A DNA stretch of 64,000 bases from Salipiger abyssi (GCF_017311415.1 NZ_JAEKIS010000002.1:1-64000); one strand, 5' to 3'; counted from the stretch's first letter, positions 50,542 to 61,892 are shown. Notes: a model not told the origin generated them from the letters alone. Numbers and translations are program-made.

Positions 50542-52164
50542 ATGGCTAAGGAGCGCCTCTATCTCTACGACACCACCCTGCGCGACGGGCAGCAGACCCA
50601 GGGGGTGCAGTTCTCCACCGGGGAAAAGCTGCGTATCGCGGAGGCGCTGGATGCGCTCGGGGTCGATTATATCGAGGGCGGCTGGCCCGGCGCCAACCCC
50701 ACCGACAGCGCGTTTTTCGACACGGTGGAGGCGACGCGCGCCACCATGACCGCCTTTGGCATGACCAAGCGGGCCGGGCGTTCGGCGGAGAACGATGACG
50801 TGCTGGCCGCCGTGCTGAATGCCGGCACCAGGGCGGTCTGTCTGGTGGGCAAGACCCATGATTACCACGTCACCGCGGCGCTGGGGATCACGCTCGAGGA
50901 GAATATCGAGAATATCCGCGCCTCGCTTGCTCATATCGTGGCGCAGGGCCGCGAGGCGCTGTTCGATGCGGAGCATTTCTTCGATGGCTGGAAGGCGAAT
51001 GCACCCTATGCGCTGGAGTGCCTGAAAGCCGCCCTTGAGGCCGGTGCGCGCTGGATCGTGCTTTGCGACACCAATGGCGGCACGCTGCCGCATGAGATCC
51101 ATGACATCGTGAAAGAGGTGATCGCCGGCGGTATCCCCGGCGCACGGCTGGGCATCCACACCCATAACGACACCGAGAACGCGGTGGCGGGGTCGCTGGC
51201 GGCGGTGGATGCCGGCGTGCGGCAGATCCAAGGCACGCTGAACGGGCTGGGCGAGCGCTGCGGCAATGCCAATCTCACCTCGCTGATCCCGACGCTGCGG
51301 CTCAAGGAACCCTATGCCCGCGCCTATGACATCGGCGTGAGCGGCGAGGCGCTGGAGGGGCTGACTCAGACCTCGCGCATGCTCGACGAAGTGCTGAACC
51401 GCGTGCCGATGCGGCAGGCGCCCTATGTGGGGTCCTCGGCCTTTGCCCACAAGGCGGGGCTGCATGCCAGCGCCATCCTCAAGGATCCGACGACCTACGA
51501 GCATATCGACCCGGGCGCGGTGGGCAATCGCCGCGTCATTCCGATGTCGAACCAGGCCGGGCAGTCGAACCTGCGCCGCCGGCTCGCCGAGGCGGGGTTC
51601 GAGGTGGAGAAGGGCGATCCGGCGCTGCCGCGCATCCTCGAGACCATCAAGGCGCGCGAGGCCGAGGGCTATACCTACGATACCGCGCAGGCCAGTTTCG
51701 AGCTGCTGGCGCGGGAAGAGCTGGGCCGACTGCCGGAGTTCTTCGAGGTCAAGCGCTACCGGGTCACCATCGAGCGGCGCAAGAACAAGTATGACAAGAT
51801 GGTCTCGCTCTCCGAGGCGGTCGTGGTGGTCAAGGTCGACGGGGTGAAGAAGCTCTCGGTCTCCGACAGTCTAGATACCGACGGTCACGATCGCGGGCCG
51901 GTGAACGCGCTCTCCAAGGCGCTGGCCAAGGATCTCGGCCCCTATCAGGCGGTGATCGACGATATGCGGCTGGTGGATTTCAAGGTGCGCATCACCCAGG
52001 GCGGCACCGAGGCGGTGACCCGCGTGATCATCGACAGCCAGGATGGCGCGGGCCGGCGCTGGCAGACCGTGGGGGTGAGCGCGAACATAGTGGATGCGTC
52101 TTTCGAGGCGCTGCTCGACGCGGTGCGCTGGAAGCTGATCCGCGATTGCGGAGAGACTGCGTGA
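50542..52164 (+). CDS. cimA: Citramalate synthase
   Basis: CimA condenses pyruvate with acetyl-CoA to citramalate, giving a threonine-independent route to isoleucine. The 540-residue product has the DRE-TIM metallolyase start YDTTLRDGQQTQGVQFS, the metal site HTHNDTENAV and a C-terminal LeuA-type allosteric dimerisation domain (from about residue 400). The length and the DTTLRDGQQT motif fit the CimA rather than the LeuA branch. A strong AGGAGG precedes the ATG at 50542. Confidence 0.93.
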   Translation: MAKERLYLYDTTLRDGQQTQGVQFSTGEKLRIAEALDALGVDYIEGGWPGANPTDSAFFDTVEATRATMTAFGMTKRAGRSAENDDVLAAVLNAGTRAVCLVGKTHDYHVTAALGITLEENIENIRASLAHIVAQGREALFDAEHFFDGWKANAPYALECLKAALEAGARWIVLCDTNGGTLPHEIHDIVKEVIAGGIPGARLGIHTHNDTENAVAGSLAAVDAGVRQIQGTLNGLGERCGNANLTSLIPTLRLKEPYARAYDIGVSGEALEGLTQTSRMLDEVLNRVPMRQAPYVGSSAFAHKAGLHASAILKDPTTYEHIDPGAVGNRRVIPMSNQAGQSNLRRRLAEAGFEVEKGDPALPRILETIKAREAEGYTYDTAQASFELLAREELGRLPEFFEVKRYRVTIERRKNKYDKMVSLSEAVVVVKVDGVKKLSVSDSLDTDGHDRGPVNALSKALAKDLGPYQAVIDDMRLVDFKVRITQGGTEAVTRVIIDSQDGAGRRWQTVGVSANIVDASFEALLDAVRWKLIRDCGETA

Positions 52165-52880
52165 TGGATCTGCCGGCGGAGTTCCTGACGCTGTACAGCC
52201 GGCTCGACCGGCAGGGGCCGGGCCTCTCCGGCGATGTGATCTGGGCACTGGAGCGGCTCGGGCTCTCGGGTCCGCTCGCGGTCTGCGATGCGGGCTGCGG
52301 CACCGGCGCCGATTGCGAGACGCTGGCCCGCGCGTTGCCCCGGGCGCGGATCGAGGGCGTGGAGGCTGTGCCGGCCTTTGTCGCGGCGGCGCAGCCCCGG
52401 CTGGCGGATCTGCCCAACGCGACTGTGCGTGTGGGCGATATGGGCGCGCTGGAGGGGCCCTACGATCTGATCTGGTCGGCAGGCGCGATCTATTTCCTCG
52501 GCGTGACCGAGGGGCTGCGTGCCTGGCGCGAGGCGCTGGCGCCGGGCGGGGCGGTGGCGTTTTCGCAAGGCGTTCTGCTCGGCGAGGACGAGCCGCAGGC
52601 GGTGCGCGATTTCTGGGCGCCGGAGCCGGGGATCACCACCTGCGAGGGCGTGCTGGAACAGGTCTCCGACGCCGGCTTCGAGGTGATCGACAGCAAGCTG
52701 CTCATCGGCGCGCCCTGGGCCGCCTATTACGACAGCCTGTCTGTGCAGATCGCGGCGCTGCGCCCGGGTGCGAGCGCGGCGATGGCCGGGGTGCTGGACG
52801 GCGCGGATCGGGAAATCGCGCTTTGGCGGCAGGCGCCGGAGCGCATCGCCTATCTTCTGGTGCTGGCGCGGCCCCGCTGA
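52164..52880 (+). CDS. Class I SAM-dependent methyltransferase
   Basis: The 238-residue protein has the SAM-binding loop VCDAGCGTGADCE, the acidic residue VEAVPAFV and the post-motif GALEGPYDLIWSAGAIYFLG. Its ATG overlaps the cimA stop codon by one base (TGATG), so the two are coupled, though no functional link is known. It resembles generic trans-aconitate-methyltransferase-like proteins; the acceptor is unknown. Confidence 0.82.
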   Translation: MDLPAEFLTLYSRLDRQGPGLSGDVIWALERLGLSGPLAVCDAGCGTGADCETLARALPRARIEGVEAVPAFVAAAQPRLADLPNATVRVGDMGALEGPYDLIWSAGAIYFLGVTEGLRAWREALAPGGAVAFSQGVLLGEDEPQAVRDFWAPEPGITTCEGVLEQVSDAGFEVIDSKLLIGAPWAAYYDSLSVQIAALRPGASAAMAGVLDGADREIALWRQAPERIAYLLVLARPR

Positions 52881-52918
52881 CCCTTTCCTTTGCAGCGCAA
52901 GCGGCTTAGGTGCAGCGC

Positions 52919-53695
52919 ATGGAATTCGATGACGATCTGACCGCATGCGCCAGCCTCGTGGAGCGCGGCGACCCCGACCGCTTCGCCGCCGCCATGGCGG
53001 CGCCGGTGCCGGCGCGCGCGGTGCTGTTCCCGCTCTATGCCTTCAATCTCGAGGTCGCGCGCGCGCCCTGGGTCACGCAGGAAAGCACCATCGCCGAGAT
53101 GCGGCTGCAATGGTGGCGCGACGCGTTGGAGGAGATCCGGGGCGGCGGCAAGGTGCGGCGGCATGAGGTTGTGACGCCGCTTTCCCGCGTGCTCGATGCC
53201 GAGAGCGCGGCGCTGCTCGACCGGCTGGTTGGCGCCCGGCGCTGGGACATCTACCGCGATCCGTTCGAGGATGCGGCGCATTTCACCCGCTATCTCGAAG
53301 AGACCTCCGGCCACCTGCTGCTTGCCGCCGGTCGTGCGCTTGGCGGCATGCCGGAGGCGGTGGCGCGGGATGCGGGCTATGCGGCGGGGCTGGCGCAGTT
53401 CCTGCGCGCGGTGCCGGAGCTCGAAGCCAACGGGCGCGTGCCGCTGGTGGATGGCCGTCCGGAGGCGGTGGCGGGACTGGCGCAGGAAGGGCTGGCGCGG
53501 CTGGCGCGGGCGCGCAAAGGTCTGGGGGAGGTGGCGCGCCCGGCGCGGGCGGCGCTGCTGGCGGGCTGGCAGGCCGGGCCGCTGCTGCGGCAGGCGGCGC
53601 AGGCGCCGGGCAGGGTGGCCGAAGGCACGCTTCAGCTCTCGGAATTCCGCCGCCGCGCCCGTCTTTTGCGGCTGGCGGCGACCGGCGGGATCTAA
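52919..53695 (+). CDS. Squalene/phytoene-synthase-fold protein without catalytic aspartates (NDUFAF6-like)
   Basis: The 258-residue protein has the fold pattern of squalene/phytoene synthases (RAVLFPLYAFNLEVARA, MRLQWWRDALEEI, YLEETSGHLLLAAGRALGG). The two Asp-rich Mg-binding motifs of active enzymes are absent: the first region reads EVARAPWVTQEST and the second FLRAVPELEA. This matches the NDUFAF6-type branch, an assembly factor of respiratory complex I in mitochondria. A role in complex I assembly is plausible but inferred. A strong terminator follows. Confidence 0.85.
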   Translation: MEFDDDLTACASLVERGDPDRFAAAMAAPVPARAVLFPLYAFNLEVARAPWVTQESTIAEMRLQWWRDALEEIRGGGKVRRHEVVTPLSRVLDAESAALLDRLVGARRWDIYRDPFEDAAHFTRYLEETSGHLLLAAGRALGGMPEAVARDAGYAAGLAQFLRAVPELEANGRVPLVDGRPEAVAGLAQEGLARLARARKGLGEVARPARAALLAGWQAGPLLRQAAQAPGRVAEGTLQLSEFRRRARLLRLAATGGI

Positions 53696-53710
53696 GACAC
53701 CGTCCCACGA

Positions 53711-53738
53711 AAAAGGCCGCCCCGGGAGGCGGCCTTTT
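53711..53738. terminator. Bidirectional terminator between the NDUFAF6-like gene and gltA
   Basis: AAAAGGCCGCC and GGCGGCCTTTT form a perfect 11-bp stem around CCGGGA, with T-runs on both strands, between convergent genes. Confidence 0.92.
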
Positions 53739-53758
53739 GTCTGTGCCGTGAGCGGCGC

Positions 53759-55057
53759 TCAGCGGTTTTCGATATCCACGTATTCGCGGATGGTGTTGCC
53801 GAGATAGAGCTGGCGCGGACGGCCGATCTTGTGCTGCGGATCGGCGAGCTGCTCTTTCCACTGCGACACCCAGCCGACGGTGCGCGACAGCGCAAAGATC
53901 GGCGTGAACATGGAGGTCGGGAACCCCATCGCTTCGAGAATGATGCCCGAATAGAAATCGACATTCGGGAACAGTTTCTTCTCGGCGAAATAGGGATCGG
54001 CCAGCGCCTGCTGTTCGAGCTCCTTCGCGGTGGCGAGGATCGGGTTGTTCTCGATCCCCATCAGGTCGAGCACCTCGTCGGCGGATTGCTTCATCACCGT
54101 CGCGCGCGGGTCGAAGTTCTTGTAGACGCGGTGGCCGAAGCCCATCAGGCGGAACGGGTCGTTCTTGTCCTTGGCGCGGGCGATATATTCCGGGATCTTG
54201 TCCGGCGAGCCGATCTCTTTCAGCATCTCCAGGCAGGCCTGGTTGGCGCCACCATGGGCGGGGCCCCAGAGGCAGGCGATGCCGGCGGCGATGCAGGCGA
54301 AGGGGTTGGCGCCCGAGGACGAGGCCAGACGCACCGTCGAGGTCGAGGCGTTCTGCTCGTGATCGGCGTGCAGGGTAAAGATCCGGTCCATGGCGCGGCT
54401 CAGGATCGGGTCGACGTCGTAACGCTCTGCCGGCACCGAGAAGCACATGTGCAGGAAGTTCGCCGCGTAATCGAGATCGTTGCGCGGATACACGAAGGGC
54501 TGGCCGATGGAGTATTTATAGGCCATCGCCGCGATGGTCGGCATCTTGGCGATCAGCCGGTGGCTGGCGATCTCGCGCTGGCGCGGGTCGCTGATATCGG
54601 TGCTGTCGTGATAGAAGGCCGACATGGCGCCGACCACACCCACCATGGTTGCCATCGGATGCGCATCGCGGCGGAAGCCGCGGAAGAAGTTGTGCATCTG
54701 CTCGTGGATCATGGTGTGGCGGGTGATGGTGTTCTCGAAATGCTCGAGTTCCGCCGCCGAGGGCAGCTCGCCATAAAGCAGCAGGTAGCAGACTTCCAGA
54801 TAGTGCGACTTTTCCGCCAGCTGGTCGATCGGATAGCCCCGGTGCAGCAGCTCGCCCTTGTCACCGTCGATGAAGGTGATGGTGCTGTCGCAGCTTGCGG
54901 TCGAGGTGAAGCCGGGATCGTAGGTGAAGACGCCCGCCTGCGCATAGAGCTTGCGGATGTCGATTACGTCCGGGCCGGCGGTCGGCGAATAGACCGGCAG
55001 CTCGACGCTTTTGTCGTCGATTGTCAGCGTCGCGGATTTCGTCGGAGTGTCAGCCAT
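53759..55057 (-). CDS. gltA: Citrate synthase
   Basis: GltA condenses acetyl-CoA and oxaloacetate, the entry step of the TCA cycle. The 432-residue protein is the long, NADH-sensitive hexameric type, with an N-terminal beta domain and catalytic residues in [22 protein letters not shown] (His) and NVDFYSG (Asp). Upstream lies gltX, also leftward, 107 bases away. Confidence 0.96.
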   Translation of the reverse strand: MADTPTKSATLTIDDKSVELPVYSPTAGPDVIDIRKLYAQAGVFTYDPGFTSTASCDSTITFIDGDKGELLHRGYPIDQLAEKSHYLEVCYLLLYGELPSAAELEHFENTITRHTMIHEQMHNFFRGFRRDAHPMATMVGVVGAMSAFYHDSTDISDPRQREIASHRLIAKMPTIAAMAYKYSIGQPFVYPRNDLDYAANFLHMCFSVPAERYDVDPILSRAMDRIFTLHADHEQNASTSTVRLASSSGANPFACIAAGIACLWGPAHGGANQACLEMLKEIGSPDKIPEYIARAKDKNDPFRLMGFGHRVYKNFDPRATVMKQSADEVLDLMGIENNPILATAKELEQQALADPYFAEKKLFPNVDFYSGIILEAMGFPTSMFTPIFALSRTVGWVSQWKEQLADPQHKIGRPRQLYLGNTIREYVDIENR

Positions 55058-55164
55058 GCTTTTGCGTTCCTTTCGAAAAGGCCTGGGCGCAGGGTGCGCC
55101 GCGGCGGTCTATTTCTTTCTCACATGGCCTAACGAGCCGTTTCAGGAAACGCTCTTTCAGGCCT

Positions 55165-56571
55165 TTACCCCGTCTCAGAGGTTGCTGCGTGCTCGATCCG
55201 GCGGATTGTCTCGTCTTTCCCGAGCACAAGCATCATGTCGAAAACGCTCGGAGTCACCGCGCGCCCCGCAAGCGCAGCGCGCAGGGGTCCGGCAAGCTTG
55301 CCGAATTTCGTCCCCTGATCCTCTGCGAATGCGGCCGTGGCAGCTTCGAGCTCTTCCCGCGACCAGCTAGCATTTTGCAGATGCGGCGTCAACGCAACCA
55401 GTATACCACGGGATACAGGGTCTAGCGCCTTCTGCGCCTTCTCGTCCGGCTCGATCGGCGTATCCGTCAGGATAAAGTTCGCTTTTTCAAGAAGTTCCGG
55501 GAACGTCTTGGCGCGCTCTTTCAGACAGTACATGCCGCGTGCCATACCGTCGCGCTGACCTTCGGTCAGGGGCGTTTCTCCGGTCACCGAGAGATAGGCG
55601 TCGATTTCTTGCAGCAGCGCAGCATCGTCCGAGGCGGCGATATGCTGGCCGCAGAGATTCTCCAGCTTCTTGAAATCGAACCGCGCCGGGGATTTTCCGA
55701 TTCCCCCCAGATCGAACCATTCGGTCGCCTGTGCATCGGTAAAGAATTCGTCATCGCCATGGCTCCAGCCGAGCCGGGCGAGGTAATTGCGCATGCCCGC
55801 CGCCGGGTAGCCCATCTTCTGATATTCGTCGACGCCGAGCGCGCCGTGGCGTTTCGACAGCTTCTTGCCGTCCGGCCCGTGGATCAGCGGGATATGCGCC
55901 CAGACCGGCATGTCCCAGCCCATGGCGCTGTAGATGCCCATCTGCCGTGCCGCGTTGTTCAGGTGATCGTCCCCCCGGATCACATGGGTTACGCCCATGT
56001 CGTGGTCGTCGACGACGACCGCCAGCATATAGACCGGGGTGCCATCGGAACGTAACAGGATCATGTCGTCGAGCTGATCGTTGCGGATCACCACGCGGCC
56101 CTGCACCTGATCCTCGATCACCGTCTCGCCCTCCTGCGGCGTCTTCAGCCGGATCACATAGGGCGCATCGGGGTGGGTTGCCGGATCGGCATCGCGCCAG
56201 GGGCTCTGGAACAGGGTCGAGCGGCCCTCTTCCTTCGCTTTTTCGCGAAATGCCGAAATCTCCTCCTGGGAGGAGAAACACTTATAGGCCGCACCCTTGG
56301 CCAGCAGCTCCTGGGCCACCTCGGCATGGCGGGCGGCACCTTCGAACTGGCTGACCACATCGCCGTCATGGTCGAGCCCGAGCCAGTCGAGCCCCTTCAG
56401 AATCGCTGCGGTCGCCTCGGGGGTCGAGCGCGCGCGGTCGGTGTCTTCGATGCGCAGCAGGAATTTCCCGCCGCGGCCACGGGCGTAGAGCCAGTTGAAC
56501 AGCGCCGTGCGCGCGCCGCCGATATGCAGGAAGCCGGTGGGCGACGGCGCGAAACGGGTGACGACGGACAT
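55165..56571 (-). CDS. gltX: Glutamyl-tRNA synthetase
   Basis: GltX charges tRNA-Glu and, in most alphaproteobacteria, also tRNA-Gln before amidation by GatCAB. The 468-residue protein begins [20 protein letters not shown] (HIGH variant at 16-19) and has the KMSKS-type loop KKLSKRHGA. The frame is open far upstream, but that region overlaps comEC antisense and is not coding. Alphaproteobacteria often have two gltX genes; only this one lies in the window. Confidence 0.95.
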   Translation of the reverse strand: MSVVTRFAPSPTGFLHIGGARTALFNWLYARGRGGKFLLRIEDTDRARSTPEATAAILKGLDWLGLDHDGDVVSQFEGAARHAEVAQELLAKGAAYKCFSSQEEISAFREKAKEEGRSTLFQSPWRDADPATHPDAPYVIRLKTPQEGETVIEDQVQGRVVIRNDQLDDMILLRSDGTPVYMLAVVVDDHDMGVTHVIRGDDHLNNAARQMGIYSAMGWDMPVWAHIPLIHGPDGKKLSKRHGALGVDEYQKMGYPAAGMRNYLARLGWSHGDDEFFTDAQATEWFDLGGIGKSPARFDFKKLENLCGQHIAASDDAALLQEIDAYLSVTGETPLTEGQRDGMARGMYCLKERAKTFPELLEKANFILTDTPIEPDEKAQKALDPVSRGILVALTPHLQNASWSREELEAATAAFAEDQGTKFGKLAGPLRAALAGRAVTPSVFDMMLVLGKDETIRRIEHAATSETG

Positions 56572-56649
56572 GCGGATTAACCTCTCGGTAACCATGGAGG
56601 GGGTAGCGTTTGCGGCGTTCCTTAACCAGCGGACGGGGCAGGGGCAAGT

Positions 56650-58680
56650 ATGCGGCAGATCGCAGCATGGCTCGCGGCAGGGCTTATCCGGCAGCGCGGG
56701 CATCTGTTTTCCTGGGCGCCGGTGGCGCTCGGTGGCGGGATCGGCCTGTACTTTGCGCTGCCCGCAGAGCCGCCGGTCTGGGGGCTGGTGCTGGCGGGCG
56801 GGGTCGGGGCGGCCCTGCTGGCGCTGTCGCGGCGGCTGGGGGTGGGGCACGCGCCCCTGGCCGTCGCCGCAGGGCTGATCGCGCTGGGGCTGGCGCTGGC
56901 CGGCGCGCGGGCGCATCTGCTGGCCGGGCCGCAGCTCGGCTTTCGCTATTACGGCCCGATCGAGGGGCGCATCACCGCCATCGACCGCTCTGCCTCGGAC
57001 GCGCTGCGCCTCACGCTCGACCGGGTGGTGCTGGAGCGCATGGCGCCCGACGACACACCGACGCGCGTGCGCGTCTCGCTGCATGGCACACAGGGCTTTC
57101 ACACACCGTTTCCCGGCGAGACGGTGATCCTGACCGGCCATCTCTCGCCGCCCGGCGGCGCGGTAGAGCCCGGCGGCTTCGATTTCCGCCGTCACGCCTG
57201 GTTTCTGCGGCTGGGCGCGGTCGGCTACACCCGCACGCCGCTGCTGCTTCTGGAGCCCGCACAGGGCGGCCAGCATGTGCTGCGCGCCCGCATGTGGCTC
57301 TCGGCGCGGGTGCAGGCGAAACTGCCTGGCGAGGCCGGCGCCTTTGCCGCCGCGATCATGACCGGCGACCGCTCCGGCATCGGACAGGAGGCGCTGGACG
57401 CGCTGCGCCACAGCAATCTGGCGCATCTTCTGGCGATCTCGGGCCTGCATATGGGGCTGCTCGCGGGCTTCGTCTTTTCCGCCACGCGGCTGGGCCTGCT
57501 GCTGCACCCGGTGAGCCGGCATTTCTGGCCGGGAAAAAAGCTCGCCGCCGGCGTCGCACTGGTCGCCGCTGCCGGCTATCTGGCGCTCTCGGGCGGCAAT
57601 GTGGCGACAGAGCGCGCCTTTGTCATGGTGGCGGTGATGCTGATGGCGGTGATCTTCGACCGCCGGGCGCTGTCGCTGCGCGCCGTGGCGCTGGCGGCGC
57701 TGATCGTGCTGCTGCTGCGCCCCGAAGCGCTGCTCGGCCCGGGCTTTCAGATGTCCTTTGCCGCCACCGTCGCGCTGGTGAGCGTCTTCGGCCTCTTGCG
57801 CCGGCTCGCCATCGAGCGCCGGGCGCCGGGCTGGGCACGGCCCGTCATGGCGCTGGTGGTCTCCTCGGTCACCGCGTCGCTCGCCACCGCGCCCGTCGCC
57901 ATGGCGCATTTCAACCTGCTGTCGCATTACGGGCTGGCCGCAAACCTTGCGGCGGTGCCGCTGATGGGCCTGCTGGTGGTGCCGATGGCGGTGGTGGCGG
58001 CACTGCTCATGCCGCTTGGGCTCGACGGGCTGGCGCTGGCGGTGATGCGTCCCGGGCTCGACTGGATCCTCGCGGTGGCGCGCACCGTCTCGGGATGGGA
58101 GGGGTCGCTCGGCCATATCGTCGCGCCGGGACCCTTGGTGTTGCCGCTGCTGGCGCTCGGCGGGCTCACGCTCTGCCTCTGGCAGGGGCGCGGCCGCTGG
58201 GCGGGGCTGGCCCCCATGGCGCTGGCAGCGGGGCTCTGGAGCCTCGCCGTGCGGCCCGACATCCTGATTGCCGATACCGGCACGCTGGTGGGCGCCATGA
58301 CCGAGCGTGGCCGGGCGCTCTCGCGAGAAAGCGGGTCGGGGTTTCTCGCCGGGGTCTGGCTGGAGAATGACGGGCAGGCGGGCGGGCAGGAACAGGCCGC
58401 AGCGCTCTGGCCCGGCGGGCGCGAGAACCGCACTGCGCGGATCTCGCTGGCGGGGCTGCGCCTGACCCATCTTCAGGGCAAGCGCGCGGCGGGCGGTTTT
58501 TCCGGCTGCGACGAGCCAGAGCTGGTGGTCTCCAGCGTCGATCTGCCGGCGATGCCCGGCTGCGACATCTACGATCCGAAACGCCTGCGCGGCACCGGCG
58601 CCGTGGCGATCTGGCTGGAGCCCGAGGGGCCGCGCGTGCTAACCGCCGCAGGACGGCGGCTCTGGCACGGCACTCAATAG
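56650..58680 (+). CDS. comEC: ComEC/Rec2 family DNA-uptake channel protein
   Basis: ComEC forms the inner-membrane channel for single-stranded DNA in natural transformation. The 676-residue protein has an N-terminal OB-like DUF4131 domain (about residues 80-210), a multi-helix Competence domain with [15 protein letters not shown], and a C-terminal region (about 550-676) where the metallo-hydrolase His/Asp motif is not recognisable. Shortened or degenerate C-domains are common in this class. It converges on lexA and overlaps it by seven bases. Confidence 0.9.
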   Translation: MRQIAAWLAAGLIRQRGHLFSWAPVALGGGIGLYFALPAEPPVWGLVLAGGVGAALLALSRRLGVGHAPLAVAAGLIALGLALAGARAHLLAGPQLGFRYYGPIEGRITAIDRSASDALRLTLDRVVLERMAPDDTPTRVRVSLHGTQGFHTPFPGETVILTGHLSPPGGAVEPGGFDFRRHAWFLRLGAVGYTRTPLLLLEPAQGGQHVLRARMWLSARVQAKLPGEAGAFAAAIMTGDRSGIGQEALDALRHSNLAHLLAISGLHMGLLAGFVFSATRLGLLLHPVSRHFWPGKKLAAGVALVAAAGYLALSGGNVATERAFVMVAVMLMAVIFDRRALSLRAVALAALIVLLLRPEALLGPGFQMSFAATVALVSVFGLLRRLAIERRAPGWARPVMALVVSSVTASLATAPVAMAHFNLLSHYGLAANLAAVPLMGLLVVPMAVVAALLMPLGLDGLALAVMRPGLDWILAVARTVSGWEGSLGHIVAPGPLVLPLLALGGLTLCLWQGRGRWAGLAPMALAAGLWSLAVRPDILIADTGTLVGAMTERGRALSRESGSGFLAGVWLENDGQAGGQEQAAALWPGGRENRTARISLAGLRLTHLQGKRAAGGFSGCDEPELVVSSVDLPAMPGCDIYDPKRLRGTGAVAIWLEPEGPRVLTAAGRRLWHGTQ

Positions 58681-59369
58681 GTGCGGATCAGCCCGACAAG
58701 CTTGCCCTGCACCTTGACGGCGCCTACAGGCAGCACGCGCGGCTCATAGGCCGCATTGGCGGCCTCCAGTACGATCATCTCGCCCTTGCGGCGAAAGCGC
58801 TTCAGCGTCGCCTCATAGCCCTCGACCTGCGCAACCACGATATCGCCGGCCTCCGCAGAGGAGGTTTCGCGGATGATCACCACATCGCCATCGTTGATCC
58901 CGGCCTCGATCATGGAATCGCCTTTGACTTCAAGCGCATAGTGGCGGGCATTGCTGGAGAGCATGGCGCCGGGCACGGCGATGTTGGGCGGGTTGTCGGC
59001 AATGGACTGGATCGGTTCGCCGGCAGCGATGCGGCCCAGAAGCGGCAGTTCCAGCGCCTCGATGGACGAGACCGGCTGCGCGTTGCCGGGGCGCCTGTCG
59101 GGCCGGTCCCCGTCGATCACCTGAGGCGCAAATCCCGAGGGCTTGCCGCCCAAGCTTTCCGGCAGATTCACGATCTCGATGGCGCGCGCCCTGTGCGCCA
59201 GCCGGCGGATGAAGCCGCGCTCTTCCAGCGCGGTGATCAGCCGGTGAATGCCAGATTTGGAGCGCAGATCCAGCGCCTCCTTCATCTCGTCAAAACTGGG
59301 CGGCACGCCGTCGCGCTGCATCCGCTTGTTGATGAAATCGAGTAGATCGAGCTGTTTCTTGGTCAGCAT
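58674..59369 (-). CDS. lexA: SOS repressor LexA
   Basis: LexA represses DNA-damage genes and cleaves itself when RecA is activated. The 231-residue protein has the winged helix ([23 protein letters not shown]), the cleavage bond Ala116-Gly117 in GRIAAGEPI and the Ser152/Lys190 dyad ([15 protein letters not shown]). Length and sequence fit the alphaproteobacterial type. A matching operator lies over its own promoter. Confidence 0.96.
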   Translation of the reverse strand: MLTKKQLDLLDFINKRMQRDGVPPSFDEMKEALDLRSKSGIHRLITALEERGFIRRLAHRARAIEIVNLPESLGGKPSGFAPQVIDGDRPDRRPGNAQPVSSIEALELPLLGRIAAGEPIQSIADNPPNIAVPGAMLSSNARHYALEVKGDSMIEAGINDGDVVIIRETSSAEAGDIVVAQVEGYEATLKRFRRKGEMIVLEAANAAYEPRVLPVGAVKVQGKLVGLIRTY

Positions 59370-59402
59370 GCGCGCCGCTCCCCGCCGGTTTATCTCCCTT
59401 TT

Positions 59403-59431
59403 GTTCTACGCATGTTCTCTTTTTGTGTCAA
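59403..59431 (-). promoter_or_regulatory. lexA promoter with LexA operator
   Basis: On the minus strand TTGACA (59431-59426) and TAGAAC (59408-59403) are 17 bases apart. A perfect alphaproteobacterial LexA box of the GTTC-N7-GTTC type (plus-strand GTTCTACGCATGTTC, 59403-59417) covers the -10 box and part of the spacer. This shows autoregulation and gives lexA its own promoter behind moeA. Confidence 0.88.
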
Positions 59432-59452
59432 CATGCTGGGGATAATTCCGGA

Positions 59453-60619
59453 TCAGATGCGCACGATCTCCACCAGTTCGCCGGCGGCGCGGGCCGGATC
59501 GTTCGGCGGGCGGACAACCAGCGCATCCGCGGCGCCGAGCACGCTTAGGAGCGAGCTGTCCTGGCGCTCGAAAACGCTGACACCGGCAGTGCCGAGCCGG
59601 GCACGCATGTAATGTTCGCGAGGGCCGTTTGCGGGGATGGCGCGGGCAAGCGGCAGGCTTTCGCGCGGCGCGGGTTCGCTGCCCAGCCCAAGCATGGCGC
59701 GGATCACAGGCGCCATGAAGATATGCCCGCAAACCATTGCGGATACGGGATTTCCCGGAAGTCCGAGCATCATCGCATCACCTAGGCGGCCCGACATGAG
59801 CGGCTTGCCCGGGCGCATGGCAACTTTGTAAAACGCGCGCTCCAGCCCGAGATCGCCCGCCACCTTTGCAACCAGATCGCGGTCGCCCACGGAGGCGCCG
59901 CCGATGGTGATCACCAGATCCGCGTCATCGGCCAGCCCCAGCACCGTCTGCAACGAGGCTTCGCTGTCGCGCGCGATGGGCAGGAGACGCGGCTCGGCGC
60001 CCAGTTCCTGCAACAGCGCGTGGAGGCCGAAGGTGTTCGAGGCGATGATCTGGTCAGGGCCGGGCGTCTCTCCCGGCATCACAAGCTCGTCGCCGGTGGA
60101 GATCAGCGCCACCTTCGGGCGCCGCGCGACGGGCACCTGCGCGATGTTCATCGCGGCCAGCAGAGCGATGTCCTGCGGCGTGAGGCGGCGCGGGGCGGAG
60201 ACGGTCTCGCCGACGCGGAAATCATTGCCGTAGGGGCGGATATTGTCGCCACTGCCAAGCCGGTCTGTGATCAGAATCTCGTCGCCATCGCGGTCGACAT
60301 CCTCCTGAATGACAACGGTTTTTACCCCGTCCGGCACCGGCGCGCCGGTGAAGATACGCACCGCCTCGCCAGGGCCGACCGTGCCGGCGAAACGCTCTCC
60401 GGCGGCAGCTTCGCCGATGACGCGCAGGCGCATGCCCGGCGCGGCCTCGGTCACGCCATAGCCATCCATGGCGGAGGCGGCGAAAGGCGGCTGGTCGCGC
60501 TGCGCGGTGACGGGGCGGGCAAGCACGCGCTCGGCGGCCTGCCGGAGCGGCACCTCTTCGGCCTCCAGCGGTGTCACCAGAGCGAAAAGCCGGTCGAGCG
60601 CTTCGGATACAGAGATCAT
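59453..60619 (-). CDS. moeA: Molybdopterin molybdotransferase MoeA
   Basis: MoeA inserts molybdenum into adenylylated molybdopterin. The 388-residue protein has the MoeA N-domain (AMDGYGV), the MoCF-type domain with ISTGDELV and [11 protein letters not shown], and the [11 protein letters not shown] motif. Its ATG overlaps the moaC stop by four bases. Confidence 0.95.
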   Translation of the reverse strand: MISVSEALDRLFALVTPLEAEEVPLRQAAERVLARPVTAQRDQPPFAASAMDGYGVTEAAPGMRLRVIGEAAAGERFAGTVGPGEAVRIFTGAPVPDGVKTVVIQEDVDRDGDEILITDRLGSGDNIRPYGNDFRVGETVSAPRRLTPQDIALLAAMNIAQVPVARRPKVALISTGDELVMPGETPGPDQIIASNTFGLHALLQELGAEPRLLPIARDSEASLQTVLGLADDADLVITIGGASVGDRDLVAKVAGDLGLERAFYKVAMRPGKPLMSGRLGDAMMLGLPGNPVSAMVCGHIFMAPVIRAMLGLGSEPAPRESLPLARAIPANGPREHYMRARLGTAGVSVFERQDSSLLSVLGAADALVVRPPNDPARAAGELVEIVRI

Positions 60620-61092
60620 GTTGCCTCGTACCGGCCTGATTTTCCACCGTCTTTCAGGGTTACGCGGATGCCGCCAATCTCCATCGCCTTATCCACCGCC
60701 TTGGCCATGTCATAGACCGTGAGCGCCGCGGTGGAGACTGCCGTCAGCGCCTCCATCTCGACACCGGTCTGGCCGGTGGTCTTGACCGTCGCCTCGATGC
60801 GCAGCCCGGGCAGCGCGGCGTCGGGGATCAGCTCGACCGAAACCTTGGTGACAGGCAGCGGGTGGCAGAGCGGGATCAGCTCGGGCGTCTTCTTGGCGCC
60901 CATGATGCCCGCAAGCCGGGCGACGCTGATGACATCACCCTTCTTGGCGCGGCCTTCGGTAATGATCTCAAAGGTTTCCGGCGCCATCTTCACCCAACCC
61001 TCGGCGGTGGCGATGCGCGCGGTCACGGCTTTGTCGGAGACATCGACCATATGCGCGTCGCCCTTGGCGTCGAAATGGCTGAGCCCGCTCAT
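60616..61092 (-). CDS. moaC: Cyclic pyranopterin monophosphate synthase MoaC
   Basis: MoaC with MoaA converts GTP to cyclic pyranopterin monophosphate, the first step of molybdenum cofactor synthesis. The 158-residue protein shows [26 protein letters not shown] and DMAKAVDK, the conserved active-site blocks. The start at 61092 matches the family and overlaps the trpC stop by four bases. Confidence 0.95.
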   Translation of the reverse strand: MSGLSHFDAKGDAHMVDVSDKAVTARIATAEGWVKMAPETFEIITEGRAKKGDVISVARLAGIMGAKKTPELIPLCHPLPVTKVSVELIPDAALPGLRIEATVKTTGQTGVEMEALTAVSTAALTVYDMAKAVDKAMEIGGIRVTLKDGGKSGRYEAT

Positions 61093-61892
61093 GCCGCCAC
61101 CGGATCCCTGAGCAGCGCGCGGGTGGCGGCCTCGACATCGGCCTGCCGCATCAGGCTCTCGCCGATGAGGAAGGTGCGGGCGCCGCAAGCGGCCATATCG
61201 GCAAGATCGGCGGGGGTATTGAGCCCGCTTTCGGAGATCAGCAGACGCGCGCTCGGCACGGATTTGGAAAGCTCGCGCGTTGTCTCAAGAGTGGTCTCGA
61301 AGGTTTTGAGATTGCGGTTATTTATCCCGATGAGCGGCGATTTGAGTTCGAGCGCGCGGTCCAGCTCGGCGGCGTCATGCACCTCGATCAGCGCGTCCAT
61401 GCCCCAGCCGAAAGCGGCGTCTTCGAGTTCCGCCGCCTGCGCGTCGGAGACGCTGGCCATGATGATCAGGATACAGTCTGCCCCGAGCGCGCGTGCCTCC
61501 GCGACCTGGTAGGTGTCGTACATGAAATCCTTGCGCAGCGCTGGCAGCGCCGTGGCCGCGCGTGCCTCGGTCAGAAAGGATTTTGCGCCCTGAAAGGAGG
61601 GGGTATCGGTCAGCACCGAGAGGCAGGTGGCCCCACCCAACTCATAGGCGCGGGCCAGCGTCGCGGGGTGAAAATCCTCTCGGATCAAGCCCTTGGAGGG
61701 CGAGGCTTTCTTGACCTCGGCGATCAGGCCGTAGCCGCTGGCCGATGCCTCGCGCAGCGCCTTGGCGAAGGGGCGCACCGGCGTGGCGGCGCGCGCCTCG
61801 GTCTCGACCTCCGCCAGCGGTTTCGCGGCTTTGTCTGCGGCGATCTCTTCCAGCTTGTAGGCCTTGATCTTGTCGAGGATCGTCTGGGTCAT
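61089..61892 (-). CDS. trpC: Indole-3-glycerol-phosphate synthase
   Basis: TrpC closes the indole ring in tryptophan synthesis. The 267-residue TIM-barrel protein has [28 protein letters not shown] and LISESGL. The start at 61892 ([13 protein letters not shown]) overlaps the ung stop by four bases. It is separated from trpD by ung, unlike the usual trpGDC order. Confidence 0.95.
   Translation of the reverse strand: MTQTILDKIKAYKLEEIAADKAAKPLAEVETEARAATPVRPFAKALREASASGYGLIAEVKKASPSKGLIREDFHPATLARAYELGGATCLSVLTDTPSFQGAKSFLTEARAATALPALRKDFMYDTYQVAEARALGADCILIIMASVSDAQAAELEDAAFGWGMDALIEVHDAAELDRALELKSPLIGINNRNLKTFETTLETTRELSKSVPSARLLISESGLNTPADLADMAACGARTFLIGESLMRQADVEAATRALLRDPVAA

Noticed and set aside
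48982-51504. 840-codon minus-strand frame over cysS and cimA
   Set aside because: Shadow frame; both genes on the plus strand have full motif sets.
55133-55157. Terminator behind gltX (GAGC-GTTTC/GAAAC-GCTC)
   Set aside because: The stem is interrupted and no T-run follows on the coding strand; too weak to list.
56572-58470. Apparent N-terminal extension of gltX to 1101 residues
   Set aside because: The extension is antisense to comEC and Arg/Gln/His-rich. GltX is complete from the ATG at 56571.
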